Source of the DNA: Clostridiales bacterium
GTDB lineage: Bacteria; Bacillota; Clostridia; Christensenellales; CAG-138
Reading direction: 5' to 3'
Length of the DNA stretch: 8,319 nucleotides
Assembly: GCA_009783775.1 (NCBI GenBank)
Contig: WRCT01000073.1
Span: 1-8,319, forward strand
The translations under genes were made by a program, and so were the position numbers. Within the stretch, counting starts at the first letter, position 1. The number at the start of each line of letters is the position of its first letter. Of the stretch, positions 1-5,039 are shown in pieces. Under the pieces are notes generated by a model. That model was not told the DNA's origin and did not search any database. It saw only the letters and a list, made by a program, of their open reading frames with translations.

Positions 1-322
1 CGCAGAACGCCAGGATACTGTCCGCCACCTCGTCCATCGAATAGTTCATGCTGTCTGGCCGGCCCGAGAACCCCGCGCCGATCAGATCAAAGGCGATCAC
101 GCAGTACCGCTGCGCCAGCGCGGGCATAATGTTGCGCCAGGTGTAGAGACTTTGCCCGGGCGCGTGCACCAAAAGCAGCGGCTCCCCCTCGCCCATGGCC
201 AGGAAGTGGATTTTTGTTTCCTCCGGCTTGGGCGCTCCCTTTTGGGGAAAGCCGGGCAGGGAGATATTGACAAACTCGCCCGTTCTGTCCGTATTCTTAA
301 TTGTTTTTTGCAAAAATTCCAT
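1..322 (-). CDS. alpha/beta-fold hydrolase, N-terminal part (cut by window edge)
   Basis: Read from the ATG at 322-320, the 107 visible codons look like the start of an alpha/beta-fold hydrolase. A core strand LLLVHAPG lies near residues 49-56, where the oxyanion-hole HG motif normally sits. It is followed by YTWRNIMPALAQRY and then FDLIGAGFSGRP, the conserved D-x-x-G-x-G-x-S turn of the family. The WRNIMP and DLIG wording resembles epoxide hydrolases and haloalkane dehalogenases, but the nucleophile elbow, acid and histidine lie beyond the edge, so neither substrate nor catalytic class can be named. The start is supported by GAGGTG six bases upstream (328-333). There is no signal peptide or membrane segment in the visible part, so it is probably cytosolic. 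It diverges from dnaA, where many Firmicutes carry rpmH. The usual HG is HA here. Confidence 0.85.
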   Translation of the reverse strand, partial: MEFLQKTIKNTDRTGEFVNISLPGFPQKGAPKPEETKIHFLAMGEGEPLLLVHAPGQSLYTWRNIMPALAQRYCVIAFDLIGAGFSGRPDSMNYSMDEVADSILAFC

Positions 323-341
323 GCCTTTCACCTCGTACTCT

Positions 342-370
342 ATATTAAACCAAAAGAAAGTCTTGCACAA
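342..370 (-). promoter_or_regulatory. possible promoter of the hydrolase gene
   Basis: On the minus strand, TTGTGC (370-365) and TAATAT (347-342) are separated by 17 bases and lie just upstream of the GAGGTG ribosome site. The -10 matches well, but the -35 keeps only the TTG. The implied leader is very short. This is a weak call based on spacing alone. Confidence 0.3.
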
Positions 371-438
371 GTAAACAATCTGCAAAAAAAACGTAACGAA
401 TTTTTTGTTTCGGCTTTTCGAAAAAACCCGATTCCTGC

Positions 439-467
439 TATACAAAAAAGATTTTGTCTGTTATGAT
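439..467 (+). promoter_or_regulatory. likely dnaA promoter
   Basis: TATACA at 439-444 (4 of 6 to the sigma-A -35) and TATGAT at 462-467 (5 of 6 to the -10) are separated by exactly 17 bases, within an AT-rich gap. Transcription would start around 474 and give a leader of about 23 bases. I found no DnaA box with one mismatch or fewer between 323 and 496, so the usual DnaA autorepression site is not visible at this promoter. Confidence 0.6.
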
Positions 468-485
468 AGTAGAACACTTAAATTT

Positions 486-491
486 GAGGTG
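486..491 (+). promoter_or_regulatory. dnaA ribosome binding site (decides the start)
   Basis: GAGGTG at 486-491 lies five bases before the ATG at 497. In-frame GTG (491) and TTG (494) codons exist, but the first overlaps this site and the second is too close to it, so ATG 497 is preferred. Confidence 0.8.
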
Positions 492-496
492 TGTTG

Positions 497-1846
497 ATGG
501 AACAATACAAGGAACAACACAAAGAGATATGGTCGCTTGCGAGGGCGAATATGCGCCAGCAAGGAATCAACGAATTGGCGTTTCGCCGCTGCGTTGAGCC
601 ACTTGACGCGGTCGCGCTGCAACACGGCATTTTGGTATTGCAGGCGCCGGACGAGGCCACCAGGACCACATTGAAGGAATATTATTTCGACCATCTCCGC
701 ACGGCGGCACAGCGCGCCAATACGCAGGTGTTGGACGTGCTGGTGATCCTGCCCGCAGAACGCGGGAAGTATACGGAGGAAGAGCCTCTCCCGTTGGACT
801 CACAGGAGCTTAACCCGAATTACACCTTCGACACCTTTGTCGTCGGCAATTCCAACAACTATGCCCACGCGGCCGCGCAGGCGGTGGTGGAGGCGCCGGG
901 CAAGGCCTATAACCCTCTGTTCATCTATGCCAACGTGGGTCTTGGAAAAACGCACCTGATGCACGCCGTTGGGAACGCGATCAAGGCGCAAAACCCCGGC
1001 GCGCGTATTCTTTACGCGACCAGCGAAACCTTTACCAACGAATTGATTGAGGCGACGCGCAGCGGCAAAGTGGGCACGAACGTGGAGTTTCGCCAGCGTT
1101 ACCGCAATGTGGATCTGCTGATGATTGACGATATTCAGTTTCTCGCCAAAAAACCGGGCACACAGGAAGAGTTTTTCAACACCTTCAACGCGCTGCACAG
1201 TGCGGGAAAACAGATTATCGTCAGCGCGGACCGGCTGGCCAAGGAGATTCCCGATTTGGATGAGCGTTTGCGTTCCCGTTTTCAATGGGGTTTAGCGGCG
1301 GATATCCACCCGCCGAATATCGAAACGCGTATCGCGATCTTACGCAATCGCGCGCAGCATGAAAACATGACGGTGCCGGACAATGTCATCTCTTTTATCG
1401 CGGAGAATATGCAAAACGACATTCGGCAGTTGGAGGGGAGCCTCAGCCGTGTTTTGGTCTTTTCCCGACTTCGGCGAGTCCCTGTCTCCTTGTCCTTGGC
1501 AAAGGAGGCCTTAAAAGATCAACTCCCATCCGTGACCCGTTTGGAACTTTCCCCCGCACGGATCAAGGACTGTGTGGCGGAGTACTATGGTATTTCTGTG
1601 GATATGCTGATGAGCCAGCGCAGGGACAGAGAGGTCGTCGTTCCCCGTCAAATCGCGATGTACCTCTGCCATACGCTGCTGTCCATGCCCTATCAGCGTA
1701 TCAGCGCCCTGTTTGGTCGGAGCGACCATACGACCGCTATGAACGCCTGCGAACGCATTAACGCTTTAATGCGGGAAGATTCTTCCTTCAGAGATCGCGT
1801 TGCGGATTTTAAGCAACGGTTGCAGCAGGGCGGCGGCGCAAGCTGA
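497..1846 (+). CDS. dnaA: chromosomal replication initiator protein DnaA
   Basis: This is the initiator ATPase that binds DnaA boxes, oligomerises at oriC and opens the duplex. At 449 residues it has normal length. Residues 1 to about 80 form domain I (helicase loading, self-contact), followed by a very short domain II linker. The AAA+ core starts near the YTFDTFVVG box (about 110-118). It carries VGLGKTHL (P-loop, K151), Walker B LLMIDDI (207-213, D211/D212), sensor 1 IIVSADR, box VII DERLRSRF (arginine finger region, 255-262) and sensor 2 NDIRQLEGSL. Domain IV has PRQIAMYL (383-390) and the DNA-binding DHTT (410-413). Two departures from the family are visible. The first P-loop glycine is alanine (ANVGLGKT, A145), and GGRDHTT reads GRSDHTT. 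A TGTGGATAT box-like 9-mer lies inside the gene at 1597-1605. dnaN follows after the 319-bp oriC gap. Confidence 0.98.
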   Translation: MEQYKEQHKEIWSLARANMRQQGINELAFRRCVEPLDAVALQHGILVLQAPDEATRTTLKEYYFDHLRTAAQRANTQVLDVLVILPAERGKYTEEEPLPLDSQELNPNYTFDTFVVGNSNNYAHAAAQAVVEAPGKAYNPLFIYANVGLGKTHLMHAVGNAIKAQNPGARILYATSETFTNELIEATRSGKVGTNVEFRQRYRNVDLLMIDDIQFLAKKPGTQEEFFNTFNALHSAGKQIIVSADRLAKEIPDLDERLRSRFQWGLAADIHPPNIETRIAILRNRAQHENMTVPDNVISFIAENMQNDIRQLEGSLSRVLVFSRLRRVPVSLSLAKEALKDQLPSVTRLELSPARIKDCVAEYYGISVDMLMSQRRDREVVVPRQIAMYLCHTLLSMPYQRISALFGRSDHTTAMNACERINALMREDSSFRDRVADFKQRLQQGGGAS

Positions 1847-1882
1847 TTTATTACCCGTCAAAGCCTGCGCTGAAGGGTTTCG

Positions 1883-1891
1883 TTATCCACA
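1883..1891 (+). promoter_or_regulatory. DnaA box, perfect consensus
   Basis: TTATCCACA matches the consensus at all nine positions and is the only perfect box in the window. A weaker reverse-strand box, TTTTCCACG (two mismatches), follows at 1907-1899. Confidence 0.93.
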
Positions 1892-1911
1892 TTTTCACCG
1901 TGGAAAAGATG

Positions 1912-1956
1912 TGGGGGAAATGTGGAAAAAGAGGATAATAGGGATAAGATGGATAA
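1912..1956 (-). repeat. five abutting DnaA-box-like 9-mers
   Basis: Read on the plus strand, five 9-mers lie end to end with no spacer, starting at 1912, 1921, 1930, 1939 and 1948. Every unit has GG at positions 4-5 and AA at 8-9, as in the reverse box TGTGGATAA. The second unit, TGTGGAAAA, matches 8 of 9. The third, fourth and fifth match 7 of 9 and share GGATAA; the first matches 6 of 9. The likely role is cooperative, low-affinity DnaA binding in one orientation. The periodicity is seen directly; the role is inferred. Confidence 0.65.
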
Positions 1957-1960
1957 GTCT

Positions 1961-1986
1961 CTGTGTTCTCCACGGAGAATGCACAG
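1961..1986. repeat. interrupted palindrome within oriC
   Basis: CTGTG plus TTCTCC on the left pairs with GGAGAA and CACAG on the right. There is a two-base centre (AC) and a two-base bulge (TG) between the right-hand halves, giving 11 paired positions over 26 bases. No T-run follows, so it is not a terminator. It could be a protein-binding site or an extrudable hairpin. Confidence 0.55.
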
Positions 1987-1988
1987 GG

Positions 1989-1997
1989 TTATCAACA
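1989..1997 (+). promoter_or_regulatory. DnaA box, one mismatch
   Basis: TTATCAACA differs from the consensus only at position 6. It begins three bases after the palindrome and has the same orientation as the perfect box. Confidence 0.8.
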
Positions 1998-2030
1998 GAA
2001 GATTTGCCCGCATAATCGAAGAAACGGACG

Positions 2031-2048
2031 TTATCCATGGTATGCACG
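2031..2048 (+). promoter_or_regulatory. abutting DnaA box pair before the trio array
   Basis: TTATCCATG (2031-2039, 7 of 9) and GTATGCACG (2040-2048, two mismatches to TTATNCACA) lie end to end in the same orientation. Only four bases (AGGC) separate them from the trio array. In the Bacillus model, boxes at this place anchor the DnaA filament that extends onto the trios. Confidence 0.65.
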
Positions 2049-2052
2049 AGGC

Positions 2053-2073
2053 CTACTTCTACTCCTACTCCTA
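2053..2073 (+). other. DnaA-trio array (origin unwinding element)
   Basis: Seven plus-strand triplets run without a break: numbers 1, 3, 5 and 7 are CTA, number 2 is CTT, and numbers 4 and 6 are CTC. Read 3' to 5' on the minus strand these are GAT, GAA and GAG. The DnaA-trio consensus is 3'-[G/A]A[T/A]-5', on which DnaA assembles as a filament on single-stranded DNA. The central A is present in all seven, and the two GAG units deviate at the last base. Position and orientation after a box pair fit the model. Confidence 0.75.
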
Positions 2074-2109
2074 TACCAATCAGGGGGAAGGCGCAAAGCG
2101 GACAAACCT

Positions 2110-2118
2110 GGTGGATAA
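2110..2118 (-). promoter_or_regulatory. DnaA box near dnaN, one mismatch
   Basis: GGTGGATAA on the plus strand is TTATCCACC on the minus strand, differing from the consensus only at the last base. It lies 48 bases before dnaN, beyond the trio array and opposed to the anchoring box pair, so it might regulate dnaN or cap the open complex. Confidence 0.7.
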
Positions 2119-2165
2119 GTGAAAGGTATCAATAGAGCAACAATGCGTGAAAGGGGTCAAAAATC

Positions 2166-3260
2166 ATGAAACTGTATTTGGATGTGAAAGAGTTGAACGC
2201 CGGAATTCAATCGGTCATTAAGGCCATGCCGGTGCGTACCGTGATGCCGGTGCTGGATGGCATCTATGTGGAGGCGACTGCCGGCGGCATTCGGCTTCGG
2301 TGCTCGGATCTGATGATGCAGAAGGAGTGTTTTCTGCCGGCTACGGTGGAGGAAGAGGGCGCCTGCGTCATCCCGGGAAAATTATTCAGCGAGTATGTCC
2401 GCAAATTGCCGGACGCCATCGTGCAGCTTTCATTAGACGGCGCGGTCCTGACGATTCAATGCGGAAAGACGCAAAACCAGTTGCAGAGCATTGAGTGTGA
2501 AGAGTTTCCCGAAATGCGCTTTGCGGGGGACGCGTTTTCGCTTAATCTGCCTTCCGTTGTCTGCAAAGAGATGATTCTGTCCACGGTCTTTGCGACCAGT
2601 GTGGATGACAGCAAGCCTGTATTGTCCGGCGCGTTTGCGGAGGTGAGCGGGGATAAAATGACGCTGGTGGCGACGGATGCCTATCAGTTCGCGATGTATA
2701 CCTGGCGCTTGCCGGCGCAATCGGAGGAGAGAACCGCCATTTTGCAGGGCAAGGCGCTGACGGAAATTGCCCGCATGATGGATGAGGCAAAAGAAGAAGT
2801 GGAGATGGTATTTTCCAAGACCCATGTGAAGGTGGATTTGGGGCATACCTGTTTGGTCAGCCGATTGCTGGACGGCAACTATATTGATTATAAGAGAATT
2901 TTGCCGAAGGAGAGCAGCACCCGCGTATTGCTTTCCCGTCTTGCTCTGATGGAGGCGATCGACCGCGCCCAACTGGTGGCGCGGGAGGGGAACAATCATA
3001 TTGTGCTGTCGTTCTCCGATGAGGTTGGGACGATTTCCGCGCAGAGTTATGTGGGAAAATTCCATGATGAGCTGGAAATCCAAATGACCGGTGAGAATCT
3101 GGAGATTGCCTTTAATCCCAAGTATTGCATGAATATATTGAAAAGCATGGAAGATGAAAATATTTATATGGAGTTTAACGGCAGTATCAATCCTTGTGTG
3201 GTGCGGCAGGTGCAGGAGGAAAAACAGTATTATCTCATTGTGCCAATGCGGATTTATTAA
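2166..3260 (+). CDS. dnaN: DNA polymerase III beta subunit (sliding clamp)
   Basis: This is the ring-shaped clamp that tethers the replicative polymerase and other DNA enzymes to the template. Its 364 residues are close to the family's usual length of about 366-380, with three clamp domains of roughly 120 residues each. Recognisable segments are PVLDGIYVEA near the N-terminus, LVATDAYQFAM (167-177), SRLLDGNYIDYKRILP (232-247) and the C-terminal YLIVPMRIY, part of the partner-binding cleft. Where many clamps read TDGHRLA, this one reads TDAYQFA, so two or three cleft-lining positions are substituted. The ATG at 2166 is preceded by AAGGGG at 2151-2156 with nine bases of spacing. No terminator follows, and the 46-base gap to parA suggests that dnaN transcription may continue into parAB. 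recF and gyrB, common next neighbours, are absent. Confidence 0.98.
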   Translation: MKLYLDVKELNAGIQSVIKAMPVRTVMPVLDGIYVEATAGGIRLRCSDLMMQKECFLPATVEEEGACVIPGKLFSEYVRKLPDAIVQLSLDGAVLTIQCGKTQNQLQSIECEEFPEMRFAGDAFSLNLPSVVCKEMILSTVFATSVDDSKPVLSGAFAEVSGDKMTLVATDAYQFAMYTWRLPAQSEERTAILQGKALTEIARMMDEAKEEVEMVFSKTHVKVDLGHTCLVSRLLDGNYIDYKRILPKESSTRVLLSRLALMEAIDRAQLVAREGNNHIVLSFSDEVGTISAQSYVGKFHDELEIQMTGENLEIAFNPKYCMNILKSMEDENIYMEFNGSINPCVVRQVQEEKQYYLIVPMRIY

Positions 3261-3306
3261 AAATAAAAACGGCTGAAACAGGCTAAAATACTGGAGTTTT
3301 TGAGAA

Positions 3307-4128
3307 ATGTTCCACGTGGAACATTTTGCGTGTCAGATGGAAAGAGAAGAAAGAAAGACAAAGATTATTACGGTTGCCAATCAAAAGGGGGGCGTAGGAA
3401 AAACCACGACCTCTGTAAATCTCTGTGCTTGTTTGGCGCAGCAGGGAAAGAAAATCCTGCTGCTGGATATTGATCCTCAGGGAAATGCCACGGGCGGTTT
3501 GGGGATAGAGAAAAGTAACAGCAGGGTCTCGCTGTATGACGCTCTTATTTGTGACGCTCCCATCGAAGACGCTATACTGCCGACCATGCTGGAGTCCTTG
3601 TTTATTGTTCCGTCCCATATTGAAATGGCGGGCGCGGAGGTGGAGCTGGTCAATACCATGGCGCGGGAACAAAAATTAAAGCAGGCCTTACAGCCGGTGC
3701 TGGGGCAATATGATTATGTTTTCATCGACTGCCCGCCCTCGCTGGGTTTGCTGACATTAAACGCGCTGACGGCGGCGGACGCCCTTTTGGTTCCCATTCA
3801 ATGCGAATATTACGCGTTGGAGGGGTTATCGCAGCTGATGAACACGGTGCGCCTGGTGCGGCGAAACTTAAACGCGTCGCTGGATTTACATGGCGTGGTG
3901 ATGACCATGTTCAGTATGCGCGCCAATCTTTGCACGCAGGTAGTGGCCGAGGTGAAAAAATATTTCAAACAGCTGGTATACGATACCATGATTCCGAGAA
4001 GCATTCGCCTGGGCGAGGCGCCGGGGTTCGGCCTGCCCATCTCCCTGTACGCGCCCAAGAATGTCGGCGCGCGGGCCTATGCGGAGCTGGCGCGGGAATT
4101 TATTGAGCGGGAGGAGAAACATGGATAA
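3307..4128 (+). CDS. parA: chromosome partitioning ATPase ParA (Soj)
   Basis: This Walker-type ATPase binds the nucleoid and, cycling with ParB-parS, separates origins; in Bacillus, Soj also acts on DnaA. The deviant Walker A motif KGGVGKTT (27-34) carries both the signature lysine K27 and K32. It is followed by LLLDIDPQGN, the A' segment FIDCPPSLGLLTLNAL and PIQCEYYALEGLSQL, all typical of Soj. From the ATG at 3307 it has 273 residues and begins MFHVEHF, which is the translation of the parS at 3308-3323. GGAG at 3293-3296, ten bases upstream, supports this start. ATG 3337 would give a 263-residue protein closer in length to Soj but has no visible ribosome site. The family's conserved region begins only near residue 19, so the first residues may be non-essential. 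parB overlaps its end by 8 bp, which suggests translational coupling. Confidence 0.96.
   Translation: MFHVEHFACQMEREERKTKIITVANQKGGVGKTTTSVNLCACLAQQGKKILLLDIDPQGNATGGLGIEKSNSRVSLYDALICDAPIEDAILPTMLESLFIVPSHIEMAGAEVELVNTMAREQKLKQALQPVLGQYDYVFIDCPPSLGLLTLNALTAADALLVPIQCEYYALEGLSQLMNTVRLVRRNLNASLDLHGVVMTMFSMRANLCTQVVAEVKKYFKQLVYDTMIPRSIRLGEAPGFGLPISLYAPKNVGARAYAELAREFIEREEKHG
3308..3323. promoter_or_regulatory. parS site 1, on the parA start codon
   Basis: TGTTCCACGTGGAACA is a perfect 16-bp palindrome of the ParB-binding parS type (Bacillus consensus TGTTNCACGTGAAACA). The symmetry extends to 22 bp (3305-3326). It begins at the T of the proposed parA ATG, so bound ParB would cover the start codon and sit just downstream of the ribosome site. 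This could give autorepression as well as segregation. Confidence 0.96.
4110..4116 (+). promoter_or_regulatory. parB ribosome binding site inside parA
   Basis: GGAGGAG lies four bases before the parB ATG at 4121 and within the last codons of parA. It excludes the longer in-frame extension back to 4061, which would overlap parA more and has no such site. Confidence 0.8.
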
Positions 4129-4975
4129 AAAGAGGAGCGGGTTGGGTCGGGGGTTGGACGCGTTATTCCCGGGATTTGACGAGGAATCGTCTTCCGGTTC
4201 GGTTTTGATGGTCAATGTCCGCGAGAACGACACGAATCCCACACAGCCGCGCAAGAGTTTTAACAAGGAAACCCTTCAAGAATTGGCGCATTCCATCAAG
4301 CAGCACGGTATTGTGCAGCCGCTGTTGGTGACAAAGAGCGGGGAGCGCTTTTTGATCGTCGCAGGGGAACGGCGATACCGCGCCGCGCGGATGGCGGGAC
4401 TTTGGGAGGTTCCCGTATTGCTGACCGCCTGCAATCCGCAGGAGATGGCGGAGGTCGCGCTGATTGAGAATATCCAGCGCGAGAACTTGAATCCCGTAGA
4501 GGAAGCCTCGGCGATCGTCTTTTTGATGAAACAGCACGATCTGTCGCAGGAAGAGGTGGCCAAGCGTATCGGAAAAAGCCGCTCGGCAATCTCCAACAGT
4601 ATCCGCTTGCTGTCCCTGCCCGTTGATATCGTGATGGCGGTGGAAGACGGCCGGCTGACTGCGGGGCACGCGAAGGTTTTGGCCGGTATCGCCGATGAAA
4701 ATCGGCAATTGCGTCTGGCGGAGAAGGCCTTGATAGAAGGCTGGACGGTTCATCGGCTGGAAGAAGAAGTGCGCGGCGTGCGCAAGAAAAAGACAACGCG
4801 CTCCAGAAAGCGGGAGATCAGCGGCGATATGCGGGAAGTGCTGGGCGAGCTGCGCATGAAATATATCGCGCGAATCGACATGACCGGCACAGAGAAGAAA
4901 GGTAAGATTATCTTCTCCTATTACACCGAGCAGGAACTGGACCATTTGTATCAGCAATTGACGGAAGACCGATAG
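4121..4975 (+). CDS. parB: chromosome partitioning protein ParB (Spo0J)
   Basis: This is a CTP-dependent DNA clamp that loads at parS, spreads along DNA, recruits condensin and stimulates ParA. Its 284 residues match Spo0J in length. The basic N-terminus RSGLGRGLDALFP (5-17) is the ParA-stimulating segment. The CTP-binding domain shows NPTQPRKSF (39-47), GERRYRAAR (82-90) and ENIQREN (116-122). The helix-turn-helix that reads parS is about 142-166 (SQEEVAKRIGKSRSAISNSI), and the dimerisation domain spans about 235-284. A lysine/arginine-rich linker lies near 219-231. The start at ATG 4121 overlaps parA and has a strong ribosome site. Two parS sites lie in this window, at 3308 and 6715. A hairpin terminator follows 15 bases after the stop. 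Confidence 0.98.
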   Translation: MDKKRSGLGRGLDALFPGFDEESSSGSVLMVNVRENDTNPTQPRKSFNKETLQELAHSIKQHGIVQPLLVTKSGERFLIVAGERRYRAARMAGLWEVPVLLTACNPQEMAEVALIENIQRENLNPVEEASAIVFLMKQHDLSQEEVAKRIGKSRSAISNSIRLLSLPVDIVMAVEDGRLTAGHAKVLAGIADENRQLRLAEKALIEGWTVHRLEEEVRGVRKKKTTRSRKREISGDMREVLGELRMKYIARIDMTGTEKKGKIIFSYYTEQELDHLYQQLTEDR

Positions 4976-4990
4976 TTTTATAAAAACAAC

Positions 4991-5020
4991 AAAGACCACC
5001 GATTGCGCGGTGGTCTTTTT
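4991..5020 (+). terminator. bidirectional terminator between parB and glgA
   Basis: AAAGACCACCG and CGGTGGTCTTT form an 11-bp stem with the six-base loop ATTGCG, ending in a T-run on the plus strand. On the minus strand the stem is followed by TTGTTGTTTTTA, so it can also end glgA transcription. It sits between two convergent stop codons (4975 and 5040). Confidence 0.92.
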
Positions 5021-5039
5021 GGAGTGGTTTGACTATATG

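Larger units (their letters stand above)
1847..2165. other. probable chromosomal replication origin (oriC)
   Basis: The 319-bp dnaA-dnaN gap contains no credible gene. It holds a perfect DnaA box, boxes with one mismatch on both strands, a five-unit 9-mer run, an interrupted palindrome and a trio array beside a box pair. It lies between dnaA and dnaN, as in the downstream half of the Bacillus origin. The stretch after the trios (2074-2113) is only about 45% A+T, so no conventional AT-rich unwinding element is obvious. The region upstream of dnaA is AT-rich but lacks good boxes, so the origin does not look bipartite. Short in-frame stretches here lack a ribosome site or family resemblance. Confidence 0.9.

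Noticed and set aside
404..426. Hairpin-like T-rich/A-rich stretch upstream of dnaA
   Set aside because: The pairing is mostly A-T with a bulge and is expected by chance in AT-rich promoter DNA. It is not a convincing terminator or Spo0A box.
1597..1605. DnaA-box-like TGTGGATAT inside dnaA
   Set aside because: It is a single 8-of-9 match within codons for conserved residues and is not part of a cluster.
1922..2122. Small 66-residue reading frame across oriC
   Set aside because: It covers DnaA boxes and trios, its composition is explained by those repeats (Tyr/Ser from the trio array), and there is no ribosome site.
3268..3289. Possible hairpin or promoter between dnaN and parA
   Set aside because: The arms are only three bases long. 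A TAAAAT at 3284 resembles a -10, but no -35 is found at suitable spacing.
4061..4120. Longer ParB start within parA
   Set aside because: The family N-terminus RSGLGRGLDALFP begins five residues after ATG 4121, which has a strong ribosome site.
4163..4999. Long minus-strand reading frame opposite parB
   Set aside because: It is antisense to a certain parB gene, has no family resemblance, and its start falls inside the terminator.
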